DNA from: CALGFH01 sp036003705
GTDB taxonomy: Bacteria; Actinomycetota; CALGFH01
Direction of reading: 5' to 3'
Length of the DNA stretch: 18,876 nt
Assembly: GCA_036003705.1 (NCBI GenBank)
Contig: DASYSE010000111.1
Span: 1 to 18,876, forward strand
This document shows positions 1 through 7,044 of this stretch, one piece after another (position 1 is the stretch's first letter; every line of letters begins with the position of its first letter). Made by a program: the position numbers and the translations under genes. Below the pieces are notes generated by a model, which was not told the origin of the DNA, did no database searches, and saw only the letters and a program-made list of their open reading frames with translations.

Positions 1-337
1 GGCGAACGGTGTCCTCCCACCAGGAATTGCCACCATCGATCAGCAGATCCCCCTGGTCCAGATGGCCGGCCAGCTCCTCCACCACCCCATCCACCGCCGG
101 CCCGGCCTTGACCATCACCAGGATGCGGCGGGGCCGGGCCAACGCGGCCACAAACTCCCGGGTCGAGAAGGTCCCCACCAGCCGGCCCTCCCGGCCATGG
201 CGGTCCACCAGCTCACGAGTCTTACGCCCGGTCCGGTTATGGACCGCCACCGAGAACCCGTTACGGGCCGCGTTACGCGCCAGGTTGGCACCCATGGTGG
301 CCAGGCCGGTGACACCCAACTCGCACTCTCCAGCCAT
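1..337 (-). CDS. gnd: 6-phosphogluconate dehydrogenase, N-terminal part (gene runs off the window)
   Basis: This is the NADP-binding N-terminus (112 codons) of decarboxylating 6-phosphogluconate dehydrogenase, the cytosolic pentose-phosphate enzyme that converts 6-phosphogluconate to ribulose 5-phosphate, CO2 and NADPH. The translation begins MAGECELGVTGLATMGANLA. It shows the Rossmann-type glycine-rich loop (GVTGLATMGANLARN), a basic HNRT segment that fits NADP preference, the ILVMVKAG strand and the substrate-binding DGGNS motif near residue 105. The register against the long dimeric enzyme of E. coli is close to colinear. The ATG is preceded by GGAGGAGG about 5 nt upstream. The catalytic Lys and the C-terminal helical domain lie outside the window. 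The family call is secure from the N-terminal motifs; completeness of the gene cannot be judged. Confidence 0.93.
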   Translation of the reverse strand, partial: MAGECELGVTGLATMGANLARNAARNGFSVAVHNRTGRKTRELVDRHGREGRLVGTFSTREFVAALARPRRILVMVKAGPAVDGVVEELAGHLDQGDLLIDGGNSWWEDTVR

Positions 338-361
338 CCGGCCTCCTCCACCTCGGTGCGC

Positions 362-380
362 GCTTGCCGTGCAGGCAAGC
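362..380. promoter_or_regulatory. Inverted repeat in the gnd leader
   Basis: A perfect 7-bp inverted repeat (GCTTGCC, 5-nt loop GTGCA, GGCAAGC) lies 25 nt upstream of the gnd start codon. It could be an operator or a hairpin in the 5' leader. It is also downstream of cutA on the same strand, so a weak terminator role is possible. No T-tract is seen. Confidence 0.3.
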
Positions 381-463
381 TACAGCAACCGCTGTCGGGG
401 CACAGGGTGGAACCGGTCGCAGGCGTTCGGGGTTCGCCCTCCGGGGGACGGAAATGGAGCGGC

Positions 464-790
464 TCAGCGGTTGGCGGTGGCCGAGCTGACCCAGGCCAGG
501 TAGGCGGCGCTGCCCTGGCTGACTGGGACGGCGGTCAGCTCGGGTGTCTCGTAGCCGTGGTTGGCCTCGACGTGGGCGGCCAGCGCGTCGAAGCGGGCGC
601 CGGTGGTCTTGATCAGGCAGAGCCACTCTTCGGCGGTCTCGACCGCACCCTCCCACCGGTAGGTGCTCGAGATCGGGCCGAGCACCTGCACGCAGGCGGC
701 AAGCTGCCGCTCGACCAGGCCGCGGGCCAGCCGCTCGGCGTCCTCTCGGGCGTCGGTGGTGGTCATCACCATCAGAAAGCTGTCGGCCAT
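464..790 (-). CDS. cutA: Divalent-cation tolerance protein CutA
   Basis: A 108-aa protein, the normal size for CutA1, a small trimeric ferredoxin-like-fold protein linked to copper and divalent-cation tolerance whose precise role in most bacteria is unsettled. The sequence carries the family blocks: an N-terminal MVMTTTDAREDAERLAR segment, the ERQLAACVQV strand with the conserved Ala-Cys, the STYRWEG block, LCLIKTT, and the hallmark C-terminal HGYETPEL followed by AYLAWV. The start at ATG 790 is supported by a strong GAGGTGA Shine-Dalgarno sequence 7 nt upstream, just after a nested hairpin. It lies 89 nt downstream of the MFS transporter on the same strand; co-transcription is possible but not proven. 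The protein is expected in the cytoplasm. Confidence 0.95.
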   Translation of the reverse strand: MADSFLMVMTTTDAREDAERLARGLVERQLAACVQVLGPISSTYRWEGAVETAEEWLCLIKTTGARFDALAAHVEANHGYETPELTAVPVSQGSAAYLAWVSSATANR

Positions 791-809
791 GGGCGATTCA
801 CCTCGTCGG

Positions 810-835
810 CTGGAGGATCGGGCGACGCCCTCCAG
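810..835 (-). terminator. Nested hairpin between the MFS gene and cutA
   Basis: CTGGAGG and CCTCCAG form a perfect 7-bp stem, and an alternative inner GGGC/GCCC stem lies within it. The structure is about 45 nt past the MFS stop and 20 nt before the cutA start. It could end the upstream transcript or affect cutA expression. There is no T-tract. Confidence 0.3.
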
Positions 836-879
836 GATCGCACCGCCACCCGGTCGGCGCCGGCGGCGCCCCGTTCCCC

Positions 880-2271
880 TCAGCCGGCGTCGGCCGCCGA
901 CGGCGCCGGGATGGTGCGGCTGGGGATGCGGCGGGCGAGGACCGCCGCCAGCAGCGCCACCGCGGCGGCCAGGGCGAAGGCGCCGGCGATGCCGGTTCTC
1001 GGCAGCCAACCGGCGGCGGCCCCGAACGCGACCAGGACCCCGCCCAGGCCGGCCCCGAGGGCGACGCCGAGGGTGTCGGCGAGCTGCAGCGAGGCGCTGG
1101 CTGCTCCCTCCTGGCCGCTCGGTGCCTCGCCGAGCACGATCAGCGAGACCGGCGAGTAGGCCAGGCCGATGCCGAAGCCGCCGACCGCCCAGCCGGCCAC
1201 GCCGACCGCCACCGGGACGCCGGGGAACAGGGCGGCCACCTCCAAGCCGATGCCGGCGGCGACGATCAGGAACCCGGTCCGGATCAGCCGGCGGCCCGGC
1301 CAGGCGGCCGCCTTGCGCTCCTGGACCCAGGCCGCGGCCGTCCAGGACAAGGTCGCGGCGGTCACCGCGACGCTGGCCACCGCCGTGCTCTGGCCCCGCA
1401 CCGAGGTGATGGCCAGGGGCACGTAGGTGTCGGCGCCGAAGAACGCGAAGGTGAGCAGGGCGCGGGAGAGCACCGCCACCGGCAGGCCCGGCCGGGCCCG
1501 CAGCGTCCCCGGCGGGAGCAGGCCGTGCAGCGGGTACGCCGCGACCGCAAGGCCGGCGGCGACCAGGACCGCCCCGGTGACCAGGGAGCGGCTGGTCAGG
1601 CCGGTCAGGAGCAGCCCGGTCCCGGCGGCCACCCCGATGGCCCTGGTCAGGCGGCCGCGCTGGACCAGCGGCTCCGTTGGTGGACCGAGCCGGCGCAGCG
1701 ACGGGAGCGCGAGCGCGCCGGAGGCCAGCACCAGCGGCAGCAGGCCGAGGAACACCCAGCGCCAGCCGAAGCGCTCGGCGACCAGGGCCGAGACGGCCGG
1801 CCCGATCAGGCCGGGCACGACCCAGGCGGTGGACAGCACCGCGAACACCCGTGGCCGCAGCGCCTCCGGGTAGCTGCGGCCGATGCTGGCGTAGGCGACC
1901 GCCGGGACCGCCCCGGCCCCGAGGCCCTGCAACCCGCGGGCCAGCACCAGCACCAGCATGCTCGGGGCCATGCCACCGGCGGCCAGGCCAACCGCGAACA
2001 CCAGGACGCCGGCCACGAACGGCGGGGCCGGGCCGCGCCGGTCGGCCTGGCCGCCGGCGACCACGATGCCGACCAGCACGCCGAGCTGGAAGGCGCTGGT
2101 CACCCAGCCGTACAGGCTGATGCCCTGGAGGTCGTCCTTGATCGCGGGCAGGATGGTGATGACGGCAAGGGCCTCGAATGCGACCAGGGTGATGGTGAGC
2201 ACCAGGCCGATGGTGAGTCCGCGCCGGGCCGGGGTCATCAGCCCGGCCGGCCGCCGCGACGACCGCCTCAT
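880..2271 (-). CDS. MFS transporter (drug-efflux type)
   Basis: A 463-aa integral membrane protein of the major facilitator superfamily. It has a dozen or more hydrophobic segments spread along its length, a motif-A-like loop GQADRRGPAP after the second membrane segment, and a motif-C-like STAWVVPGLIGPAVSAL in the fifth, which is the signature of proton-driven antiporters. This favours efflux of small amphipathic compounds, but the substrate cannot be read from the sequence. The ATG at 2271 gives the short basic N-terminus MRRSSRRPAG before the first membrane helix; an ATG at 2238 is the alternative, and neither has a strong Shine-Dalgarno. The gene is divergent from the CAP-domain gene across a roughly 200-nt spacer. 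No regulator lies next to it. Confidence 0.9.
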   Translation of the reverse strand: MRRSSRRPAGLMTPARRGLTIGLVLTITLVAFEALAVITILPAIKDDLQGISLYGWVTSAFQLGVLVGIVVAGGQADRRGPAPPFVAGVLVFAVGLAAGGMAPSMLVLVLARGLQGLGAGAVPAVAYASIGRSYPEALRPRVFAVLSTAWVVPGLIGPAVSALVAERFGWRWVFLGLLPLVLASGALALPSLRRLGPPTEPLVQRGRLTRAIGVAAGTGLLLTGLTSRSLVTGAVLVAAGLAVAAYPLHGLLPPGTLRARPGLPVAVLSRALLTFAFFGADTYVPLAITSVRGQSTAVASVAVTAATLSWTAAAWVQERKAAAWPGRRLIRTGFLIVAAGIGLEVAALFPGVPVAVGVAGWAVGGFGIGLAYSPVSLIVLGEAPSGQEGAASASLQLADTLGVALGAGLGGVLVAFGAAAGWLPRTGIAGAFALAAAVALLAAVLARRIPSRTIPAPSAADAG

Positions 2272-2370
2272 GGATGCCCATGCTACCGGCCCGGATCGGC
2301 CGCCTTCCGGCTTGACAGGCAACGGGTGGGTTTGGAAGGGTACGGCCGTCGTCGGCCACCCCCCCAATCC

Positions 2371-2380
2371 CCCAATTGGG
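2371..2380. promoter_or_regulatory. Short perfect palindrome in the divergent intergenic region
   Basis: CCCAATTGGG is a 10-bp perfect palindrome in the spacer between the divergent MFS and CAP-domain genes. It is one of few AT-containing stretches there, so it might be a regulator half-site. It is too short to be convincing alone. Confidence 0.2.
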
Positions 2381-2480
2381 CCAACGGCACGGAAGTGGTG
2401 TCCGCGAGCTCAGCGGCTCGCGGGACGTTGCATGCCGCTTTGGTGACGCACTGGCCCGCTTCCCCGAGAGGCTCGCCAGC

Positions 2481-3659
2481 TTGGCCAACATCCCGGTACC
2501 GCGGGGCTCACGGAGACGCCCCCGGCACGCCCGTGCCGGTGCCGCCTGGCTGCGCAATCTGCGAATGGGGTTCCTGATCGTCCTGCCCCTGCTGCTGGCC
2601 TGGGCGCTGCTCCCGGCCAGCGCCAAGCCGGGTGTCGGCAAGCCCTCCGGCCAGGACCGGACCGCGTCCGCCGCCCCGGCGCCCGACACCGTCCGGCTGG
2701 CCTCGCTGGTCAATACCGAGCGGGCCCGCCGCAGCCTGCCCGCGCTGAGCCTGGTGCCCCGCCTGACGACCCTGGCCGGCGCCCAGTCGGCGCGGATGGC
2801 GGCCGCGCGGCGCCTGTCGGCCAGCCCAGGGCTGGCCGCCGCGGTCCAGCCGGCCAGCGCCTGGGACGAGCAGGTTCGCTGCGCCCGCAGCGTCGAGCAG
2901 GCCCACCGGGAGCTGATGCAGATCGCCGGGGCCAAGCGCCGGATCCTCAGCCGGTCCTACAACGCCATCGGGGTCGGGACCAGCACCGCCGGCTGCGTCT
3001 GGGTGACCGAGCTGCTGGCGAAGGTGCCGGACACCGCCGCCGGATCGGGCCGGCGTCCGGGACGGCCGGGGCTCACCTCCACCACCGCACCGACCACGAC
3101 CATCCGGGCGACCACCACCACCAAGCCGGCGCCGAGGTCGACGGCCGCTCCGACCACCGCCGCGCCGCCGCCGCCGCGTGGCAACCGGTCCACCGCCCAG
3201 AAGCTGGTCAGCGACCTGTTCGACCGGCTCAACGCCGAGCGCCGGGCCAGGGGCCTGGCCACGCTGGACTGGGACCCCGACCTGGCGCGGGTGGCCGCCG
3301 ACTGGTCGGCGCAGATGGCCCGCACCCGCGACTTCAGCCACCGCGACCTGGGCGCGGCCGGCGGCCTGCCCGGGATGGCCAAGTTCTCGGCGCTGGGCGA
3401 GAACATCGCCTGGGTCGAGGGCTACCCGAGCATGGGCTCCCAGCTCCACGTGGGCTGGATGCGTTCGGACGGGCACCGGGCCAACCTGCTCCAGCGCGGC
3501 TTCGACACGGTCGGGATCGGCGTGGTCTGCTCCGGCGGCCGGGCCTGGGCGACCCAGGACTTCGGCCGCCTCGACGCCTCCAGCGCCCCGTCGATGAGCT
3601 CGAGCACCCCGGCCGAGGAGCCGATCGTGGCCACCCGCGCCGACGGCGTGCGCTGCTGA
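2481..3659 (+). CDS. Secreted protein with two CAP (SCP/YkwD-like) domains
   Basis: A secreted protein of about 392 aa. A basic n-region (GSRRRPRHAR) precedes a hydrophobic core (MGFLIVLPLLLAWALLP) and an Ala-rich cleavage region. A first CAP-like domain lies at about residues 75-183, a Pro/Thr-rich linker at 185-236, and a second CAP domain at 245-365. The second domain keeps the family hallmarks: FSHRDL, LGENIAW, GHRANLL, GIGVV and WATQDFG. The first keeps only the fold-type pattern (LVNTERARRSLPAL, AIGVGT, CVWVTEL) and lacks the His and GEN motifs, so it looks degenerate. Bacterial CAP proteins are extracellular and of mostly unknown role. The start is uncertain: TTG 2481 has GAGAGG 9 nt upstream and supplies the positive n-region, whereas ATG 2565 has no Shine-Dalgarno and yields an uncharged signal sequence. 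Confidence 0.85.
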   Translation: MANIPVPRGSRRRPRHARAGAAWLRNLRMGFLIVLPLLLAWALLPASAKPGVGKPSGQDRTASAAPAPDTVRLASLVNTERARRSLPALSLVPRLTTLAGAQSARMAAARRLSASPGLAAAVQPASAWDEQVRCARSVEQAHRELMQIAGAKRRILSRSYNAIGVGTSTAGCVWVTELLAKVPDTAAGSGRRPGRPGLTSTTAPTTTIRATTTTKPAPRSTAAPTTAAPPPPRGNRSTAQKLVSDLFDRLNAERRARGLATLDWDPDLARVAADWSAQMARTRDFSHRDLGAAGGLPGMAKFSALGENIAWVEGYPSMGSQLHVGWMRSDGHRANLLQRGFDTVGIGVVCSGGRAWATQDFGRLDASSAPSMSSSTPAEEPIVATRADGVRC

Positions 3660-3729
3660 CGGCGACGCGCTAGGGTGCCAACCGGTGGCCGGAACAGCGG
3701 CCGCCCCCGACGACCGAGGCGGTGCGTGC

Positions 3730-3978
3730 ATGCTCAAGGCATGGGTGCTGATCCAGACGGAGGTGGGCAGGGCCGGCGAGGTGGCGGCCGCCGTGACCGC
3801 CATCGACGGGGTCGAGCTGTCGGAGGTCACCGCCGGGCCGTTCGACGTCATCGCCAAGGTGCAGGCGCCAAGCCTCGACGCGCTCGGCCGGCTGATCGTC
3901 AGCCGGGTCCAGGCCGTCCCCGGCACCATGCGCACCCTCACCTGCCCACGCCCGGCCCCTGACCGCCCGGAGGCCTAG
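3730..3978 (+). CDS. Stand-alone Lrp/AsnC ligand-binding (RAM) domain protein
   Basis: An 82-aa protein made only of the alpha-beta ligand-binding domain found at the C-terminus of Lrp/AsnC regulators, with no helix-turn-helix. It shows the family pattern: LKAWVLIQTEVGRAGEV, then GVELSEVTAGPFDVIAKVQA, then LIVSRVQAVPGTMRTLTC. Such proteins form ring-like oligomers that bind amino acids or similar small molecules and may modulate full-length partners. The ATG at 3730 gives the usual length and has GAGG 10 nt upstream; an in-frame GTG at 3685 would add 15 atypical residues. The nitrobindin gene follows after 7 nt, so the two are likely an operon. The partner is not in the window. Confidence 0.88.
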   Translation: MLKAWVLIQTEVGRAGEVAAAVTAIDGVELSEVTAGPFDVIAKVQAPSLDALGRLIVSRVQAVPGTMRTLTCPRPAPDRPEA

Positions 3979-3985
3979 GGCGAGC

Positions 3986-4471
3986 ATGGATCAGGCGACC
4001 GCACCGCCGCTGCACCCGGAGGTCGAGCCGCTGGCCGGGCTGCTCGGCACCTGGCGGGGCGAGGGGGCCGGCGAGTACCCCACGATCGCCGGGTTCCGCT
4101 ACGGCGAGGAGGTCCGGTTCTGGCACGTCGGCAAGCCGTTCCTCGCCTACGCCCAGCGGACCTGGAGCCTGGACGACGGCCGGCCGCTGCACGCCGAGAC
4201 CGGCTACTGGCGGGCCAAGCCGGGCGCGGCGGTGGAGGTCGTCCTCGCCCACCCGACCGGCATCGTCGAGGTGCAGGAGGGGCGGCTGGACGGCGGCCTG
4301 ATCGAGCTGCGCAGCACGACCATGGCCGGGACCGGCACCGCCAAGGAGGTCACCGCCCTGCACCGCCGGTTCGAGCTGGACGGCGACCGGCTCGCCTACA
4401 CGGTGGCCATGGCCGCGGTCGGCCAGCCTCTCCAGCACCACCTGGCCGCGGAACTGCACCGAGTTGCCTAG
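3986..4471 (+). CDS. Nitrobindin-family heme-binding beta-barrel protein
   Basis: A 161-aa cytoplasmic protein of the nitrobindin (THAP4-like, formerly DUF1794, FABP-like) family, close in plan to mycobacterial Rv2717c. The N-terminal GTWRGEGAGEYPTI, the GKPFLAYAQRTW strand, the HAETGYWR strand, the AHPTGIVEV segment and the C-terminal VGQPLQHHLAAELHRV are all family hallmarks. The C-terminal His before Leu-Ala is the expected proximal heme ligand. Characterised members bind ferric heme and react with NO or peroxynitrite, so a role in nitrosative stress is likely by family. The start has GGCGAG just upstream of ATG. Translation is probably coupled to the Lrp-like gene 7 nt upstream. The length is normal and nothing appears missing. 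Confidence 0.92.
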   Translation: MDQATAPPLHPEVEPLAGLLGTWRGEGAGEYPTIAGFRYGEEVRFWHVGKPFLAYAQRTWSLDDGRPLHAETGYWRAKPGAAVEVVLAHPTGIVEVQEGRLDGGLIELRSTTMAGTGTAKEVTALHRRFELDGDRLAYTVAMAAVGQPLQHHLAAELHRVA

Positions 4472-4489
4472 ATGATCAATTCCAAGGGG

Positions 4490-4598
4490 TCAGCCGTGGT
4501 GGTAGGCGACCAGGGACCGCATGACGTGTTGGCCGGTGCGGTCGTTGTGCCAGATCACGGCGTGAGAGCGAGGATGTCCCCGATCAGCGGTGGTCGAA
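4490..4598 (-). pseudogene. Frameshifted C-terminal remnant of an insertion-sequence transposase
   Basis: The minus strand encodes VIWHNDRTGQHVMRSLVAYH followed by HG and a stop at 4490. This closely resembles the ends of actinobacterial DDE transposases (…IWHN..TG…RSL.AYDH), probably IS982-like, though the family is not certain. Just upstream, GDILALT continues the same protein in another frame, and one missing base (ACGCCGTG where ACGGCCGTG would be expected) breaks it. Only about 36 codons remain and no rest of the element or clear terminal repeats are visible. It is a dead relic between nitrobindin and the aminotransferase. Confidence 0.6.
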
Positions 4599-4646
4599 GA
4601 GGGTGGCCAGCGTGGTTCGGCGGGCGGAGTGATCCGTCGGCGTGCA

Positions 4647-4658
4647 GGCGGTGCCGCC
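4647..4658 (-). terminator. Short GC hairpin after the aminotransferase gene
   Basis: GGCGG and CCGCC flank a 2-nt loop immediately downstream of the aminotransferase stop codon at 4661. It lacks a T-tract, like many actinobacterial terminators. It is short, so confidence is low. Confidence 0.3.
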
Positions 4659-4660
4659 GT

Positions 4661-5989
4661 TCAGGCCAGGGCGCGGACGGCGCGGACGGCGGCGTCGACG
4701 TCGGTCTCTGAGGTGACGATGCTCGGCCCGAGGCGGAGGTGGGGGGTGGCGTAGGGCGTGACGCTGGCCAGGATGCCCTGGCGGCGAAGGCCGGCGACGG
4801 CCTGGTCGGGGTCGAGGTCGCCGACATCCAGGCAGACGATCCCGGCCGACAGCTCTGGAGTCCGCGGGGTGACCAGCCGGACCGCCGGGATGGCGGCCAG
4901 GCCGTCCTTGAGGCGGGCGGCCAGCAGGCGGGTGCGCTCGGCCACCTGCCGCTCGCCGAGTTGCAGATGAAAGGCGAAGGCTTCGGCCAGGGCCCAGCGG
5001 TGCTCGAAGGCGTGGAAGCCGCCGGGGCTGAACATCGCCGCCCTGGGTCCGTCGGGGTCCCTGCCGCTGATCCAGGCGCCGATGGCGCGCCGGTCGAAGG
5101 AGGGGATGGTCCCGGTGACCTCGTCCCACGCCTCGCGCCGGCCCCAGACCAGCCCGGTGCCGCGCGGGCCGAACAGCCACTTGTGGCAGCCGGCGACCAG
5201 GAAGTCGCAGCCGAGGCCTGCCACGTCGGCGGGCTCGACGCCGAGCGCGTGGACGGCGTCGACGCAGACCAGCACCCGGTCCACCGGGTCCCGGTCGCGG
5301 TTCATCTCGCCGACCACGGCGCCGATCTCGGCCAGCGGAAGCTTGACGCCGGTGCCGGAGTGCACCCAGGTCAGCGCCAGCACGCGGGTCCGCGGCCCGA
5401 TGCCGCGGTGGACCGCTGCGACCAGCCGGTCGGCGGTGACCCGTGCCGGGTCGCGGTAGAGGGTGATGCGGCGGACGGTGACGCCGGTCCGCTCGGCCCG
5501 CAGCCGCAGCGCCTCGTGGGTGGCGTAGAAGTCGTGCGCGGTGGTGACGGCCTCCTGGCCGGGTCGCAGGCGCAGGCCGCCGTACAACAACCCCAGCCCG
5601 TCGGTGGTGCTGCGGGTGAGCGCGACCTCGTCGGCCTCGCCGCCCAGATACCCGGCGGCGGCCACCCGCGCCGCCGTCTCCAGCCGACGGTTGTGCGACT
5701 CGTAGTAGCCGTCCGGGTCGGCCTGCAGGCCGCGCCGGTGGCGCTCGACCGCCTCGGCGACCGGGCGGGGATGGGAGGCGAGCACGAACGCGGCGAAGTG
5801 GCGCTTGCCGGGGTCCAGATCGAACTGGGCGCGCACCGCCGCCCAGCCGCTCGGTGGAGCGGCGCTACCGTCGCCGGCAGCGGGCGCGGTTCCGCGGTCC
5901 GGCTCGCACCCGGCCAGCCCGGCCAGCGCGCCGGTCCCCGCCAACAGCCCGGCGCGCCGCAGCAGCGTGCGCCGGTCGATCTCCTCCAC
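4661..5989 (-). CDS. Tat-signal lipoprotein, PLP-dependent class V aminotransferase
   Basis: A 442-aa protein of the class V aminotransferase fold type I family (cysteine desulfurase / isopenicillin N epimerase-like). It has the DFYATHEAL region, CVDAVHALG with the PLP-ring Asp at about 244 and His at 247, and the Schiff-base Lys at about 270 in AGCHKWLFGPRG. Unusually, it begins with DRRTLLRRAGLLAG, a twin-arginine-type signal, followed by LAGC (Cys 28), a good lipobox, so it is probably exported folded and anchored outside the membrane. The GTG at 5989 is the nearest upstream start that places the RR motif at residues 6-7; no ideal Shine-Dalgarno is seen. Substrate and reaction are unknown. 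The flanks are relics (a transposase tail and a chimeric fragment), so no pathway partner is visible. Confidence 0.85.
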   Translation of the reverse strand: MEEIDRRTLLRRAGLLAGTGALAGLAGCEPDRGTAPAAGDGSAAPPSGWAAVRAQFDLDPGKRHFAAFVLASHPRPVAEAVERHRRGLQADPDGYYESHNRRLETAARVAAAGYLGGEADEVALTRSTTDGLGLLYGGLRLRPGQEAVTTAHDFYATHEALRLRAERTGVTVRRITLYRDPARVTADRLVAAVHRGIGPRTRVLALTWVHSGTGVKLPLAEIGAVVGEMNRDRDPVDRVLVCVDAVHALGVEPADVAGLGCDFLVAGCHKWLFGPRGTGLVWGRREAWDEVTGTIPSFDRRAIGAWISGRDPDGPRAAMFSPGGFHAFEHRWALAEAFAFHLQLGERQVAERTRLLAARLKDGLAAIPAVRLVTPRTPELSAGIVCLDVGDLDPDQAVAGLRRQGILASVTPYATPHLRLGPSIVTSETDVDAAVRAVRALA

Positions 5990-6032
5990 CCGCCTATCAC
6001 GCCGCGACGGCGCTGCGATGTCAACCGGCAGC

Positions 6033-6206
6033 TCAGCCCTTGGTGGCGCCGAGGGCGAGGCCGCGCACGAACTGCCGCTGCAGACCCTCGCCACCGCACT
6101 GTAGGTCACCAACGACGACCTGCCGCAGCCCACCCTCCTCCAGCCGGCGCAGCGCGTCGGGAACCTCCGGGTGGGCCGGCAGGCGGGCCATCCCACCGCG
6201 CGCCAT
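6033..6206 (-). pseudogene. Chimeric relic: haloacid dehalogenase piece joined to an ABC sugar-permease tail
   Basis: A 57-codon open frame reads as two unrelated fragments. Codons 6-32 (6111-6191), beginning MARLPAHPEVPDALRRLEEG, match the cap/core segment typical of type II haloacid dehalogenases. Codons 42-57 (6033-6083), LQRQFVRGLALGATKG followed by a stop, match the extreme C-terminus of MalG/UgpE-type carbohydrate ABC permeases. Neither has its remaining domains. It lies upstream of the aminotransferase on the same strand and ends 43 nt before that start. It is best explained as a deletion junction that fused gene remnants. A small real protein is less likely. Family assignments are by recalled motif only. 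Confidence 0.5.
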
Positions 6207-6242
6207 CGGCAACCCGACCGCCGGTTGTGCGAGGCTAGCGGC

Positions 6243-6614
6243 ATGGACGACCTGGCCGCGCGGCCGTTCTGCTACCTGACCACCACCGGACGGGTGTCGG
6301 GGCGGCCCCATACCGTCGAGATCTGGTTCGCGCTCCGGGACCGGACGGTGTACCTGCTGTCGGGCGGGGGCGACCGGTCGGACTGGGTGCGGAACCTCAT
6401 CGGGCGGCCGGAGGTGACCGTCCGCGTCGGCCGCTGGGACGCCCCCGAGCTGCCGGGGCGGGCCAGGGTGGTCGTCCCGGGCTCGTCAGAGGACGAGCTG
6501 GCCCGCCAGCTGGTGGTGGGCAAGTACCAGCCGGGCTACGGCGGCGACCTCTCCGGCTGGCGGCGCTCGGCGCTGCCGGTGGCGGTCGACCTCGACCCGG
6601 GTCGTGGAGGCTAG
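6243..6614 (+). CDS. DUF385/DDN-like deazaflavin (F420)-type nitroreductase-family protein
   Basis: A 123-aa split-barrel flavin-binding protein of the nitroreductase family typified by mycobacterial Ddn (DUF385), which uses F420 or related cofactors in actinobacteria. The core shows LTTTGRVSGRPHTVEIWFAL, then YLLSGGGDRSDWVRNL, then PEVTVRVG, in the usual order. The short length and truncated N-terminus are normal for compact members. The ATG at 6243 has GAGG 8 nt upstream; an upstream in-frame extension from 6171 would read through the chimeric relic and is not family-like. The next gene (DUF2203) begins 4 nt after this stop, so they form an operon. The substrate is unknown, and F420 use is inferred from the family. 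Confidence 0.87.
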   Translation: MDDLAARPFCYLTTTGRVSGRPHTVEIWFALRDRTVYLLSGGGDRSDWVRNLIGRPEVTVRVGRWDAPELPGRARVVVPGSSEDELARQLVVGKYQPGYGGDLSGWRRSALPVAVDLDPGRGG

Positions 6615-6618
6615 CGCC

Positions 6619-6996
6619 ATGGCGCACGGCGATGCCTGGACGGTCGAGCGGGCCAATGCGGCCCTGCCGCGGGTCGGGGCGGCCCTGGGGCGGATCCGCG
6701 AGCTGGTGGCGGCGGCCAGGCTGGAGCGCGAGGGCGCGGCCGAGCTGCTGGAGGGCAACGGCCACGCCGCGGCGCCGCGGGCGGCCGCGGAGCTGCGAGC
6801 GACGGTCGAGGAGCTGACCGGGGAAGGGATCGTCCTGCGCGACCTGGACGCCGGCCTGGTCGACTTCCCGGCCAGGCTCGACGACGGGCGCGAGTACCTG
6901 CTGTGCTGGGTGCTGGGCGAGCCGGCGGTGGCATGGTGGCATTGGCCGGAGACCGGCTTCGCCGGCCGGCGGCCGCTGTCCGACCCGCCCAGCTGA
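6619..6996 (+). CDS. DUF2203 family protein
   Basis: A 125-aa cytoplasmic protein matching DUF2203: an N-terminal helix with WTVERANAALPRVGAAL, a second charged helix, and the diagnostic C-terminal run GIVLRDLDAGLVDFPARL, YLLCWVLGEPAVAWWHW and GFAGRRPL. The function of the family is unknown. The ATG at 6619 is preceded by GGAGG that lies within the last codons of the upstream oxidoreductase gene, with an 8-nt spacing, so the two genes are very likely translationally coupled. The region around the start (GAGGCTAGCGCCATGG) is almost identical to that of the preceding gene. It converges on the VOC gene downstream, with 48 nt between the stops. Confidence 0.88.
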   Translation: MAHGDAWTVERANAALPRVGAALGRIRELVAAARLEREGAAELLEGNGHAAAPRAAAELRATVEELTGEGIVLRDLDAGLVDFPARLDDGREYLLCWVLGEPAVAWWHWPETGFAGRRPLSDPPS

Positions 6997-7044
6997 GCTG
7001 ACCGACCGGGAGCGCGAGATGCTGGCCGATGGCCGCTCGGGCAG

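Noticed and set aside
2312..2346. TTGACA-like promoter upstream of the CAP gene
   Set aside because: A TTGACA exists at 2312-2317, but no -10 box lies at 16-19 bp; the nearest TACGGC is too far away.
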